Assembly (NCBI RefSeq): GCF_003344965.1
Contig: NZ_CP031194.1
Span: forward strand, 3,782,001-3,846,000
Direction: 5' to 3'
DNA from: Streptomyces paludis
Lineage (GTDB): Bacteria > Actinomycetota > Actinomycetes > Streptomycetales > Streptomycetaceae
Length of the DNA: 64,000 bases
Of this stretch, positions 1 to 8,418 are shown one piece after another (within the stretch, counting starts at the first letter, position 1; every line of letters starts with the position of its first letter). The notes under the pieces are model-generated. The model did not search any database, had not been told where the DNA came from, and saw nothing but the letters and a program-made list of their open reading frames with translations. A program made the translations under genes and the position numbers.

Positions 1-2
1 GC

Positions 3-308
3 CTGCCCGCCGCGCGGCCCGCCCACGCGGACCTTCTGCACCGCGCCGTACGGACGGTCCGGCCCACGTGGTGGCCTGGCCGCCTCGCCTGCATGGAAGT
101 CTCTCTCGCCACCGTGATCGCCGCGGCGCTCTGCGGGCGCCGGGTCTACTGGGTGCTCGGCGCCCGGCCCCTGCCCAACGAGGCCCACGCCTGGGTGGTC
201 CTGCCCGGCGGTGGAGCGCTCGGTCTCGACGGCCTCGATCACGACAACCCGATACGGCCCTGGGTTCCCGTGATCGCCACAACTTCACCCGAACGAGTGA
301 AAAAATAG
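3..308 (+). CDS. Lasso-peptide-type B2 protein (transglutaminase-like leader peptidase), C-terminal part
   Basis: The reading frame is open from the window edge to the stop at 306-308, so about 101 C-terminal residues are visible. It has a Cys in WWPGRLACMEVS (visible residue 30), then about 40 residues later NEAHAWVVL and an Asp-containing tail. This is the Cys-His-Asp order of the Transglut_core3 (McjB C-terminal) fold that removes the leader from lasso precursor peptides. The family assignment is from these motifs only. An ABC exporter follows 99 bp downstream, the usual RiPP B2-then-transporter order. The precursor, B1 and cyclase genes would lie outside the window to the left. The internal ATG at 93 is not the start, because the catalytic Cys lies before it. 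Confidence 0.6.
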   Translation: MPAARPAHADLLHRAVRTVRPTWWPGRLACMEVSLATVIAAALCGRRVYWVLGARPLPNEAHAWVVLPGGGALGLDGLDHDNPIRPWVPVIATTSPERVKK

Positions 309-407
309 GAGCCATGTCGACCGCCTGAACCGGTCACCTGCCTCTTCGCGCGGAGGCGGCAGGAAACCCGGTGCGCGCCAACTCCCCCTGCCCGTACACC
401 AGATCGG

Positions 408-2342
408 GTGACAGCACAGAAACCCGCTCCCGGCGCCGCGCCGGAGATGCGACTCAAGAGCGATCCGCACGATACGGCGGCAGCCGCCGCGGGCACCGCG
501 GCGATGGCGCGACGGCTGCCCGCCGCCCTGCGCGAGACCGTACGGCTGGGATGGCGGGCCGACCGCCGCGCCCTGCTCGGCATGCTCGGCGCCCAGAGCG
601 TCAACGCCGTCCTCGCCGCCCTCGCCCTCGCGACGACGACCCGCGTGATCGGCAGCCTCCTGGACATCCTGGCCGCCTTCACCGACGGCCGGACCGTACG
701 CCCCCTGATCACCGCCACCATCCCGGACACCGTGATCGTGGCGCTCTGTCTCGCCGGCGCGGCACTGGCCGACGCCGGATCCCGGGCCGCCGCCGCCCGC
801 CTCGGGCCGCGCTGCGCGCGCGAAGCCGACCTCGAAGTCCTCGCGGCAGCCGCTGCCGTGGAGCTGTCCGCCTACGAACACCCCGGCTTCGAGGACAACC
901 TCGAAGCCGCCGGCCGCGGCGCCGAGTCGACACGCGACCTCGTCGCCGACACCCAGTCCCTCATCGCCTCCCTGGCACAGATGACCGCGGCAGTCGTCGT
1001 CCTGAGCGCGCTGCACCCGCTGCTTCTGGCCCTGTTGCTGCTCGCCGCCGTGCCACGGGGCTGGGCCGCGGTGAAGGCGGCGCGGATCCAGCACGCGACC
1101 GCGCACGCCACGCTCTCCGACCGCCGGTTGCGGTCGCTGCTGCGCAACTACTGCACCGACCGCAGCACCGCGGCGGAGATCAGGGCCTGTGGAATGGGTG
1201 GCTTCCTCGCGCGCCGGTACGGGCAGGTCTCCGACCGGCTGGAGAAGGAGAGCCTGACCGCCGCGCTGCGCGCCCTCGGCGCCCAGCTTGCCGGAGACGC
1301 CCTGTCGGCACTCGCGATGGCCGCCGCGTGGGCGGCGCTGGCCGGGCTTGTCGCCGGCGGACAGATCGCGCTCGCCGCCGCGGGGACGGCGCTGTTCGCA
1401 CTGCGGACCTCCAACGGGGCGCTCGCCGGCATGACGACCGCGGGTGCCCGGCTCTTCCGCACGAGCCTGTACCTGGAGGACTGGACCGCCTTCCTCACGC
1501 AGGCCCGTACACACCGCTCCCGCCGCGGCACCTGCGCGGTCCCGGACGCCGGACCGGACATCATCAGCACCCGCGACCTGTCCTTCACCTACCCAGGCAC
1601 CACCACGCCGGCCGTCAACGGCATCGACCTGGACATCAAGCGCGGCGAGGTCATCGCGCTCGTCGGCGAGAACGGATCCGGCAAGACCACCCTGGCCCAC
1701 CTGCTGACCGGCCTGTACCTGCCCACGTCCGGGACGGTCACTTGGGACGGAACCGACCTCGCGGACGCCGACCCGGCCACGGTGTGGGCGCGGCTCGCGA
1801 TGGTCCCGCAGGACTACACGCGCTGGCCGCTGACCGTACGGGAGAACATCACCCTGGGCACCCCCAGGCCCGGCGGGGACACCGACGTTCATGCCGCAGC
1901 GGACGCCGCCGGCGCCACCGCGGCGATCAGCGGGCTGCCGGCGGGGCTGGACACCTCACTCGCCCGGTCCTGGTGGGGCGGCCACGACCTGTCCGGCGGA
2001 CAGTGGCAACGCCTCGCCATCGCGCGAGCCTTCCACCGTTCCGCCCCCGTACACATCCTCGACGAGCCCACCGCCGCGCTCGATGCCCGGGCCGAACACC
2101 AGATCTTCAGCCGGCTCCGGACCCTGGCCGCAGGCAGCACCGCCCTGTTCATCACCCACCGCTTGGCCAACGCCCGCGTTGCCGACCGCGTCATCGTCAT
2201 GGACAAAGGCCGCATCATCGAATCCGGAACGTACCGGGAACTGCTCCGCGCCGACGGACTCTTCGACGAACTCCACCGGCTTCAGAGCGACGACCAGGAG
2301 GAGGACGTCAGGTCCGTGCTTGCAGCGCCGGGCTCGCGATGA
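408..2342 (+). CDS. ABC transporter, fused permease and ATPase, probable RiPP exporter
   Basis: This is a 644-residue half-transporter. An Ala/Leu-rich N-terminal membrane domain (roughly residues 40-330) is followed by an ATP-binding domain. Visible motifs are Walker A (VGENGSGKTTLAH), a Q-loop (MVPQDY), the signature (LSGGQWQRLAIARA), Walker B with the catalytic Glu (HILDEPTAALD) and an H-loop (FITHRLANAR). All ATPase residues are present, so it should be active, probably as a homodimer. It sits just after a lasso-type B2 gene in the same direction, so export of the mature peptide (with self-immunity) is the likely role; this is inferred from context. The GTG at 408 opens the frame. An ATG at 447 is an alternative with no better ribosome binding site. 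Confidence 0.8.
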   Translation: MTAQKPAPGAAPEMRLKSDPHDTAAAAAGTAAMARRLPAALRETVRLGWRADRRALLGMLGAQSVNAVLAALALATTTRVIGSLLDILAAFTDGRTVRPLITATIPDTVIVALCLAGAALADAGSRAAAARLGPRCAREADLEVLAAAAAVELSAYEHPGFEDNLEAAGRGAESTRDLVADTQSLIASLAQMTAAVVVLSALHPLLLALLLLAAVPRGWAAVKAARIQHATAHATLSDRRLRSLLRNYCTDRSTAAEIRACGMGGFLARRYGQVSDRLEKESLTAALRALGAQLAGDALSALAMAAAWAALAGLVAGGQIALAAAGTALFALRTSNGALAGMTTAGARLFRTSLYLEDWTAFLTQARTHRSRRGTCAVPDAGPDIISTRDLSFTYPGTTTPAVNGIDLDIKRGEVIALVGENGSGKTTLAHLLTGLYLPTSGTVTWDGTDLADADPATVWARLAMVPQDYTRWPLTVRENITLGTPRPGGDTDVHAAADAAGATAAISGLPAGLDTSLARSWWGGHDLSGGQWQRLAIARAFHRSAPVHILDEPTAALDARAEHQIFSRLRTLAAGSTALFITHRLANARVADRVIVMDKGRIIESGTYRELLRADGLFDELHRLQSDDQEEDVRSVLAAPGSR

Positions 2343-2675
2343 GCGCCCGCAGGCCATCCTTCGCCTCCGGCCGGCGTTGCATGAGATGGACCGTGGCGAA
2401 CGTCGAGTCCTGCGTCGTACGGACCGGTTCCCATCCGTCACGGTCCCGGAACAGCTCCATGACCGCGCGGCTGCGTACGAGGCAACGGATCCACTGAACT
2501 TCGGGATGCAGCCGCGCCACGCGGTCGCTGATCGCCCATGTCATGAGCCGGCCGAGGTGATCACTGCGATAGCGAGGCGCGGCGTGCGTGTAGAGCAGCA
2601 TGACGGTCATCGCGCGCTCCGCCCGCTCCGCCGCGGTCCAGCCGGGAATGGCAGGGGTCCGGTCGACGAGGACTA

Positions 2676-2694
2676 GGTCCTGTCCGGCGGATCA
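2676..2694 (+). repeat. Left terminal inverted repeat of the IS5-family element
   Basis: This 19-bp arm is the exact reverse complement of 3608-3626 and begins immediately after the TA duplicated at 2674-2675. Confidence 0.9.
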
Positions 2695-2747
2695 TGTGAC
2701 CTTCTGACCGGTCGCTCGTTGGTTCGGGTATGGGTCGGGGGGATTTG

Positions 2748-3610
2748 ATGAACCGCGAGTGGTCGTTGCTGGAGCCGCATCTGCCATCTCTGGGTGGCCG
2801 GGGCGGCCGGTGGAACGACCACCGCACCGTGGTCAACGGGATCCTCTTCCGGGTCCGGACCGGTGTCCCGTGGCGTGACCTGCCGGAACGCTATGGCTCG
2901 TGGAAGACCGTCTATGAACGGCATCGCCGCTGGTCGGCGGACGGTACCTGGGACCGGATCCTGCACGCGGTCCAGGCCGACGCCGACCTGGCCGGGCGGA
3001 TCGACTGGTCGATGATCGGCATCGACTCGACGTCCTGCCGGGCCCATCAGCACGCGGCCGGCGCCCGCAAGGCCCGTCCGCGGATCCCGAAAAAAGGACG
3101 ACGCCCCGGCACCACCGCCCCGACGAGGGACTCGGACGGTCCCGGGGCGGCCTGACCTGCAAGATCCACCTCGCCGGCGAAGGCGGTTGCCGCCCCATGG
3201 CCCTCCTGCTCACGCCGGGTCAGTGGGGCGACGCCCCGCAGATGGTCGAGGTCCTGGACCGAATCCGGGTCCCCCGGCCACGGGGCGGACGCCCCCGAAC
3301 CAGGCCCGACCACGTCAGCGGCGACAAGGCATACAGCTCCCGCCGAAACCGCCGCTACCTGCGAAGACGCCACATCCGGCACACGATCCCGGAACCGAAG
3401 GACCAGCGGGCCAACCGCCAACGCAGAGGCAGCAGCGGTGGCAGACCCGCCGGCTTCGACCGCGACCGCTACCGGCGCCGCAACGAGGTCGAGCGGACCA
3501 TCAACCGGCTCAAGAACTCCCGCGCGGTCGCCACTCGTTACGACAAGCGGGCCTACGTCTTCCACGGCACCGTCACCGCCGCCGCGATCCGACTCTGGCT
3601 CCGCCAGTGA
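2748..3610 (+). CDS. IS5-family DDE transposase, made by -1 frameshifting of two frames
   Basis: The first frame runs to 3155 and carries the DUF4096-like N-terminus (LPERYGSWKTVYERH) and the first catalytic Asp (IGIDSTSCRAHQ). The second frame holds GDKAYSSR (second Asp) and RYRRRNEVERTINRLK (catalytic Glu). The frames are joined by a six-A run followed by G at 3090-3096. A -1 slip there gives the expected DEGLGRSRGGLTCKIH continuation. This is the standard expression mode for this group. The ATG at 2748 is preferred because GGGGGG lies just upstream; an ATG at 2730 is also in frame. It lies inside the split acetyltransferase gene. Confidence 0.88.
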
Positions 3611-3626
3611 TCCGCCGGACAGGACC
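3608..3626 (-). repeat. Right terminal inverted repeat of the IS5-family element
   Basis: This 19-bp arm mirrors 2676-2694 and is followed by the second TA copy at 3627-3628. It overlaps the last codons of the transposase (stop at 3608-3610). Confidence 0.9.
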
Positions 3627-3848
3627 TAGGGCGCCGAGCAGCGTGCCGTCCTCCAGGAGGAGCATCACCTGTGGGCCCTTCGGCGACTGCCCGATCAGCC
3701 CCAGAAGCGCATGGTCCCGGCTGACGGGGAAGCCCCGTTCCCGCAGCCAGCTCTGCCGCGCGTCCATGAGCTGGGCGAGATCCTCCGCATCGTCGTGGGT
3801 GGCCGGCCGTATCTCGTACGGGGGGTTCCAGGGCGGTGCCGGTGGCAA

Positions 3849-4366
3849 AACAGCTCTCTCTCAAGGTTGGTGGGGGCCCGGGGCCGCCGCCGCGGTGAGG
3901 CGACGGCGGCCCGGTGGCTCGCCTGCCGCCGGGTGGATAGGGGGCCCGGCGGTACGTGGCGAGCGCTCGCCACGGAAGGCGCCGTTGGCCCGGCACTTCC
4001 TTCGGTAGCGGCCCTGCGCAGGCTCGTCCCGCCTGAGGAAAGGTCAGACGAGACGAGCGAAGTCGTGTTCCAGGAGGGTGCATCCCGGCGCGGGGTGCCA
4101 TGCTTCGCGCGCGGGGAGGTCGCGGAGTCGCCTGCCTCGCGCCGGGATGCGTCGCCTCGGCGGACCGGGCCCCATGGCATCCGGTCGGCCGAGCGACAGT
4201 CAGGTCACGCGGACCGTCACGTAGGTTCGGCACCGACGATCGAGCGGGGACAGCAGCCCGTCGTCCCGGAGTCCGTTCTCGCCCGGCTTCCAACGGCCGT
4301 CCGTGATTCGCGCCGACAGATCCGCGGCGACGTCCAGCACGGCCTGCCGCATCGCCGGTGACGCGC
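3849..4366. other. Gene-free stretch with a 13-bp inverted repeat
   Basis: I see no convincing gene here; the open frames are arginine-rich shadows. A perfect 13-bp inverted repeat (GCATCCCGGCGCG at 4080-4092 and its complement at 4138-4150) is separated by 45 bp. It could be a long hairpin or a protein-binding pair. No run of T follows it, so it is not a typical terminator. Confidence 0.4.
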
Positions 4367-5056
4367 TCACAGAAGTTCCCCCAGATCAGTGATCGTGATC
4401 CCGCGCAGCTTGCGGACGAGACTCGTGGCGAGCACCCACCGGATCGCCTCAGCATCCCGGTAGGGCACCGCCTCGGCCGACGTGTCGTCCTGCCCCGGCA
4501 CCTCCATCACCGCACCCGACGAGTGCAGGAAGTACCGAGTGCCGAGTACCCCGTGCAGCCGGGTCTCCGCAGCGCGGAGCACCACGTGCCCCTCTACGAG
4601 AGGAGGACACCGCTTGACTGCCTCCTGGGCGTGCACGGCGCAAACCGGCGGCTGGGCCGTCTCGTGTCCCTCGAACATCTCAGGACGCAGAAGTCCGGTG
4701 ACCCCCTCGGGTGCCTGAGCGAGATACAGATAGCCCGCGTCCGTACGGTCCGCTCGACCACCGCAGACCTGGCAGCGCTGGAGCAGCATGCACCGCCGTT
4801 GCCGTACCGGATGGACATAGGCCCACCGCGGCGCGCCCACCGGCCGCCCGTCACGATCGAGCTGCTGTGGGATACGCGCCCAGAGCACGCCGCGTACATC
4901 CCGGTCCTCCCGGCTTTCCCAGAGATACCGGATGCCGAGGCGGCCCGGCCTCACAACGAGCTGTGCTGTAGGGGCAAGCTCTTCGGAAGGCTCTTCCCCG
5001 TGGCGGAGGGTGATGTACGGGATCGTCATCCGCGAGCGCGGTAACGCCTCAGCCAT
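4367..5056 (-). CDS. Hypothetical protein with a CxxC motif
   Basis: This is a 229-residue soluble protein that I do not recognise. It contains CQVCGGRAD near its middle and a second Cys further on in PPVCAVHAQEA, a spacing that could bind zinc. It ends with LRGITITDLGELL. Its ATG overlaps the end of the upstream gene by 8 bp, so it is probably the last gene of a three-gene leftward operon with the DUF6415-like gene and the ATP-binding protein. Such trios are common near Scr1-type regulators in Streptomyces. The function is unknown. Confidence 0.55.
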   Translation of the reverse strand: MAEALPRSRMTIPYITLRHGEEPSEELAPTAQLVVRPGRLGIRYLWESREDRDVRGVLWARIPQQLDRDGRPVGAPRWAYVHPVRQRRCMLLQRCQVCGGRADRTDAGYLYLAQAPEGVTGLLRPEMFEGHETAQPPVCAVHAQEAVKRCPPLVEGHVVLRAAETRLHGVLGTRYFLHSSGAVMEVPGQDDTSAEAVPYRDAEAIRWVLATSLVRKLRGITITDLGELL

Positions 5057-5543
5057 GAGCGCTTTCCTCCTGGTGGGAGTCGATTCGGGCGAGCATCTCG
5101 CGGGCGGCTCCGGCGAGCCGTACGACGATTCCGTACGTAGGGGGGATCACCTCACAGCGGCGGAGCAGATCCGTTGCCGCCAGGGAGAGTTCGTACGCGG
5201 TCGGCCATCCGTGGACGGCGGGGGACTGCACGAACGGAATGAGGTGCTGCACGTACCGGCGCATCGTGAGGAAAAGGGTCTCCAGCTCCTCCGGGTCCAC
5301 CGCGAGCGCCTTGCCCCCAAGGACCACGCTGCTGGCGTGCCGGATCTCGTCAAGCGTCGGCTCCGGCTCCGGCTCGGTGAGGAGAACACGACGGAGCCCC
5401 TCCAGCAGCCGCCGGAGCAGTACCTCATCGTCCGCCGCCCGGGACGTCCGGTGGGGCGGCCTCAGGTTGAGCATCGTCGGCAAGCCGTCGTCGGGAAGGC
5501 TGCGCGCCCGTTGCGCGCCGGCGAGAGCGTCGGTTACGGGCAT
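5049..5543 (-). CDS. Hypothetical helical protein, DUF6415-like
   Basis: This 164-residue, mostly helical protein has a recognisable pattern: LLRRLLEGLRRVLLTEPEP, then MRRYVQHLIPFVQ and TDLLRRCEVIPPTYGIVVRLAGAAREMLARI. The pattern resembles the DUF6415 family of small actinobacterial proteins, an assignment made from memory of the family. Its start overlaps the stop of the ATP-binding protein (TGATG at 5541-5545), so the genes are translationally coupled. There is no catalytic motif or membrane segment. The role is unknown; a partner of the adjacent HATPase protein is possible. Confidence 0.5.
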   Translation of the reverse strand: MPVTDALAGAQRARSLPDDGLPTMLNLRPPHRTSRAADDEVLLRRLLEGLRRVLLTEPEPEPTLDEIRHASSVVLGGKALAVDPEELETLFLTMRRYVQHLIPFVQSPAVHGWPTAYELSLAATDLLRRCEVIPPTYGIVVRLAGAAREMLARIDSHQEESAHG

Positions 5544-6028
5544 CAGGCTGCCGCCGGCCGTACCGGGAGTTCACACCATGTGGCCGTCCCGTCCTTGGTG
5601 ACACCCCACTGGCCGCCGCACTCGCCGACGAGGTAGTCCACGATCAGGAGTCCGCGGCCCGACGTGGCGCCCCAGCCGGGATCACCCGTCCGGGGAAGGT
5701 CCGCCGAGCCGTCCCAGACCTCCAGCCATATGGAGCCCCAGGTACGCCACATCCGCAGCCGAACCTCGTTGCCCGCCCCGTACTTGACGGCGTTCGTCAC
5801 CAGCTCGCTGACCAGGATCCCCACGGCATCCGTCAGGTGGGACAGTCCCCACTGGGCGATCTGCTGCGTGCACGTCCGCCGCATGTCGCCCGGAAGCTGG
5901 GCGTCCTCCGCCGTCATGCCCTCGCTGCCAACGTGAGCCGTTCCACAGACCAGGTCGCACCCCCGAAGAACCCCCGTGCGGGCGGCCTGTTCGCGCAGGT
6001 GCGCCCTGTAATGGTGGGTCAGGGACAT
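5543..6028 (-). CDS. Anti-sigma-factor-like ATP-binding protein (HATPase, RsbW/SpoIIAB type)
   Basis: This 161-residue protein is a single GHKL ATPase domain. It has an N-box (LVSELVTNAVKYG), a G1 box (LEVWDGSADLP), a glycine-rich lid (ATSGRGLLIVDYL) and the final strand WGVTKDGTATWCELP. Stand-alone domains of this kind in Streptomyces usually phosphorylate or bind anti-anti-sigma partners. No sigma factor or STAS protein is nearby, so the partner is unknown. The ATG at 6028 is chosen over the upstream 6124 because GGAGG lies 8 bp before it. It is the first gene of the leftward trio, divergent from the XRE gene at 6307. Confidence 0.8.
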   Translation of the reverse strand: MSLTHHYRAHLREQAARTGVLRGCDLVCGTAHVGSEGMTAEDAQLPGDMRRTCTQQIAQWGLSHLTDAVGILVSELVTNAVKYGAGNEVRLRMWRTWGSIWLEVWDGSADLPRTGDPGWGATSGRGLLIVDYLVGECGGQWGVTKDGTATWCELPVRPAAA

Positions 6029-6306
6029 GGTGGTCCTCCGCAGAAAATGGGGGTACGGCAGACAGCCGGCATCCCTCATCCGGGGCCGGTCTCGCATCGG
6101 AGTCCGCTTTTCGCGTTGACTCAACTACCCTCATGCATGTGCGACTTACTGTGCAAGCGCATCGGCTGGCGCACAGAAATTGGCAATTGCCTGAGTACCA
6201 ACAGGGTCTTGTCCGAGGGGGTACAGAGGGTGGGACACTCGGGGACACGACCCGCGCCAACACCACACAGAAGGCTTGTTGAACACCCACAGGAAGGAAC
6301 CGCAAG

Positions 6307-7173
6307 GTGGCAGCGCGGAGAGGGCCGACGTACCGTCGGCGAGAACTGGGCAAGGAACTTCGCAAGCTCAGGGAGAAGCGCGGACTGACGATCCAGGAAG
6401 CCGCGGCCCATCTGGGGTTCTCGCACACGAAGCTGGCGCGCGTGGAAATAGGAGAGAACGATCTACCGAGGGTGAGCGACCTCGAAGGATTGATGGATCT
6501 CTACGGGCTCGATGCCAAGGACGACCGGGAGACCCTGCTCCAGCTGCACCGCGAGTCGCTGAGCAAGGAGCCGTGGACTCCGTACAAGCACTTCATGCCA
6601 TCGAAGATGCCGACGTACCGAGGACTTGAGCTGGACTCCAACGTCATGCGGTCGTTTCAACCCCACGTCGTCTTCGGGCTCTTGCAGACCGAAAATTACT
6701 CGCGCGCTCTGTATCTGAGTGCTAAGCCAGTGGATGAGACCACCACCGAGTATGTGGAGACGAATGTCCAGCTGCGGATGGAGCGCAAGGAGCTGATCAC
6801 CCGAACCGACAACCCGCTGGAGCTGCGTGTGATCATGGATGAGGCGGCCGTGCGGTGCATGGTCGGCGGGCCTGATGTGATGCGCGAGCAGTACGACGAG
6901 ATCATCGACCTGGCCCGTCTGGAGAACGTGACCGTCCAGATCCTCCCGCACCGAGTGCTGAGCTACAGGGCCGAAAGTAACTTCGCGATCCTCGGATTTC
7001 CCGACGACCTGGCACCGATCGTTCAGGTGGACATGCCCAACACGATCTCCGTCTCGGACGACACCCGCGATGTGCAGGCATACACCCGCCGTTTCGACGC
7101 CATGCGGGAGAGCGCTTCGGCGCCGGCCGAGACAGCCAGTCTCCTGAACCAACTAGCAAGAGAGTGGACATAG
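6307..7173 (+). CDS. XRE-family regulator of the Scr1/DUF5753 type
   Basis: This 288-residue protein has an N-terminal helix-turn-helix (LGKELRKLREKRGLT, then HLGFSHTKLARVEIG). It is followed by a DUF5753-type domain of about 180 residues (FQPHVVFGLLQTENYSRAL through VDMPNTISVSD). These regulators normally pair with a small DUF397 protein, and one overlaps its 3' end here. A GTG start at 6307 follows AGGAAGG with good spacing. Such pairs act in development or antibiotic control in Streptomyces and are sometimes described as antitoxin-like. The direct target is unknown. Confidence 0.85.
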   Translation: MAARRGPTYRRRELGKELRKLREKRGLTIQEAAAHLGFSHTKLARVEIGENDLPRVSDLEGLMDLYGLDAKDDRETLLQLHRESLSKEPWTPYKHFMPSKMPTYRGLELDSNVMRSFQPHVVFGLLQTENYSRALYLSAKPVDETTTEYVETNVQLRMERKELITRTDNPLELRVIMDEAAVRCMVGGPDVMREQYDEIIDLARLENVTVQILPHRVLSYRAESNFAILGFPDDLAPIVQVDMPNTISVSDDTRDVQAYTRRFDAMRESASAPAETASLLNQLAREWT

Positions 7174-7379
7174 CCATCAACACACACCCGGCTGCGTCAG
7201 CCGAAGCAGCAATCTGGTTCAAGTCCTCCTACAGCAACGCCACGGGCGGATCGTGCGTGGAAGTCGCGGACCTCACAGCCGCGGTCGGCATCCGAGACTC
7301 GAAGGACACGTCCAGAACCCCTGTGGTGGTTCCCATGGCCGCATGGGCCGCCTTCGTGGATCTGGTCGCCGCAGACTGA
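7164..7379 (+). CDS. DUF397 small protein, partner of the upstream XRE regulator
   Basis: This 71-residue protein has the DUF397 signature WFKSSYSNATGGSCVEVA, followed by GIRDSKDTSRTPVVVP and AWAAFVDLV. The GTG start lies inside the end of the regulator gene (10-bp overlap), so the two are co-translated. In the family, these small proteins bind and modulate the neighbouring regulator (Scr2 with Scr1). A strong hairpin follows the stop, closing the two-gene operon. Confidence 0.85.
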   Translation: MDIAINTHPAASAEAAIWFKSSYSNATGGSCVEVADLTAAVGIRDSKDTSRTPVVVPMAAWAAFVDLVAAD

Positions 7380-7395
7380 TCCGTACAAACCGAGC

Positions 7396-7428
7396 GGGGC
7401 CCTCCTCACCCTTAGAGAGGAGGGCCCC
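7396..7428 (+). terminator. Intrinsic terminator after the XRE/DUF397 pair
   Basis: A perfect 12-bp GC-rich stem (GGGGCCCTCCTC pairing with GAGGAGGGCCCC) encloses a 9-nt loop. It lies 17 bp after the DUF397 stop. The following TTCCGTC is only weakly T-rich, as usual in Streptomyces. Confidence 0.75.
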
Positions 7429-7716
7429 GTTCCGTCATTCCTGCCACACCAGCCTCGCGCATAATCATCCGAGTGGCCAGAGCCCGCCGTGACGGCGGTG
7501 AGCAAGGCCATGGTGAGCATGCGCATGGTGGTGTGCCGGTGCCACGTCCACCACTTGCGTACTTCCTGCTCGTTCAATCCGGCAGCGGCTGGGGGCAACA
7601 TCATCGAGACCGGCGCCGACTTTTACCGCCTCGCCACCACCTGCGCCCGCGCCGAGCAGCAAGTCGCTGCTGGCTGATCACCGAGGTGGGGCCGTTCGCT
7701 GGTGCCGCCCTCAGCT

Positions 7717-8085
7717 CTAGCTCTTGCCGAGGTTCCCGAAGACGCGCGACACCCACTGATCGAGCTGGGTGCCGAAGGCCGCTGCGGATGTGATGTCGAA
7801 CGCCGGTATCGGTCCGCCGTCGTCGAGGCCGTCGAAGTAGTCCACGTCAGCCCAGCCGCCCCGGAACAGCACCACGGACAGCCCGGCGTCCCCCAGGTCG
7901 GAGACGAGCACGCCGACGGAGTCAGGATCACGCACGAGAGTTCTGTCAATCTCAAACCGCTGAGGCCACGGCGCAGTTTCGTCCCGCCATGTCACCTGCC
8001 CCACCTTGAGACCGGCCGCCAGCCATCGAGCAGCCCGCTCAGCGATTACTGCGGCTGCCTGATCAAGATCGATGACGCGCTCCAT
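7717..8085 (-). CDS. Hypothetical protein, immunity-protein-like
   Basis: This roughly 122-residue acidic soluble protein begins MERVIDLDQAAAVIAER. It contains VTWRDETAPWPQRF, SVGVLVSDLGDAGLSVVLF and WADVDYFDG. The composition resembles small actinobacterial proteins annotated as immunity or contact-system partners, but I recognise no named family. The ATG at 8085 is a guess; a longer frame opens at 8181 and in-frame GTG codons lie between. There is no membrane segment. It stands alone on the minus strand. Confidence 0.45.
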   Translation of the reverse strand: MERVIDLDQAAAVIAERAARWLAAGLKVGQVTWRDETAPWPQRFEIDRTLVRDPDSVGVLVSDLGDAGLSVVLFRGGWADVDYFDGLDDGGPIPAFDITSAAAFGTQLDQWVSRVFGNLGKS

Positions 8086-8418
8086 GAGCGGATCATGCCC
8101 CACTCCCACGCACCGTTCCACTGACTTCCACACGCCCTCCGGTCGGACCGCACACCACCGAGCCGACTCCGGTGCTCTCAATTCTCAGCGACATCTTCAG
8201 AGGGTCCTGCCATCAACCGCTCTCGGAAGCTGTCCGTTGGCATCGAACCCAGTCGTTTTGCCATCGAACCGAGCCCTGCCGAATCCGGCATGCCCCGCCC
8301 GCCAAGAGCTGACGATCTATAGACCGCTACGTCGTTGCTATAGACAACCCAGATCTCAGTCCGCAACGCTACCTATAGCAATCGATAGAGACCACATAGA
8401 GTGCTGTGGAAGGTTCTT

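Larger units (their letters stand above)
2676..3626 (+). mobile_element. IS5-family insertion sequence, complete, 951 bp
   Basis: The element is bounded by perfect 19-bp terminal inverted repeats beginning GGTCCTGTCCGG (left 2676-2694, right 3608-3626). It is flanked by the dinucleotide TA on both sides (2674-2675 and 3627-3628), the short target duplication seen in IS427-type IS5 elements. With the next bases the flanks read CTAG. It carries one transposase gene read through a programmed frameshift. The intact ends, duplication and open frames suggest a recent insertion that may still be active. Confidence 0.9.
2308..3848 (-). pseudogene. GNAT-like acetyltransferase gene split by an IS5-family insertion
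   Basis: The N-terminal piece (3848 down to 3629, 74 codons, including YEIRPATHDDAEDLAQLM) and the C-terminal piece (2673 down to 2308, including VARLHPEVQWIRCLV and the end QART) flank the insertion. Removing 2676-3626 and one copy of the TA duplication joins the halves in frame as one protein of about 195 residues. The N-terminal opening resembles the first strand and helix of GNAT N-acetyltransferases (IRPATxxD). The substrate is unknown. The proposed start is a TTG at 3848 and is uncertain. The gene is inactive as it stands but has no other lesion that I can see. Confidence 0.7.

Noticed and set aside
371..2497. A 708-residue plus-strand frame and a 535-residue minus-strand frame over the first ABC transporter
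   Set aside because: Both are Arg-rich shadows of a gene with complete ATPase motifs.
2721..2760. GGATTTGATGAACC, considered as a second copy of the tRNA 3' attachment sequence
   Set aside because: Similarity is only about eight bases, and it lies within the IS5 element at the transposase start.
7473..7793. Short plus-strand frames after the DUF397 terminator
   Set aside because: No ribosome site, no family pattern, and they overlap each other in different frames.
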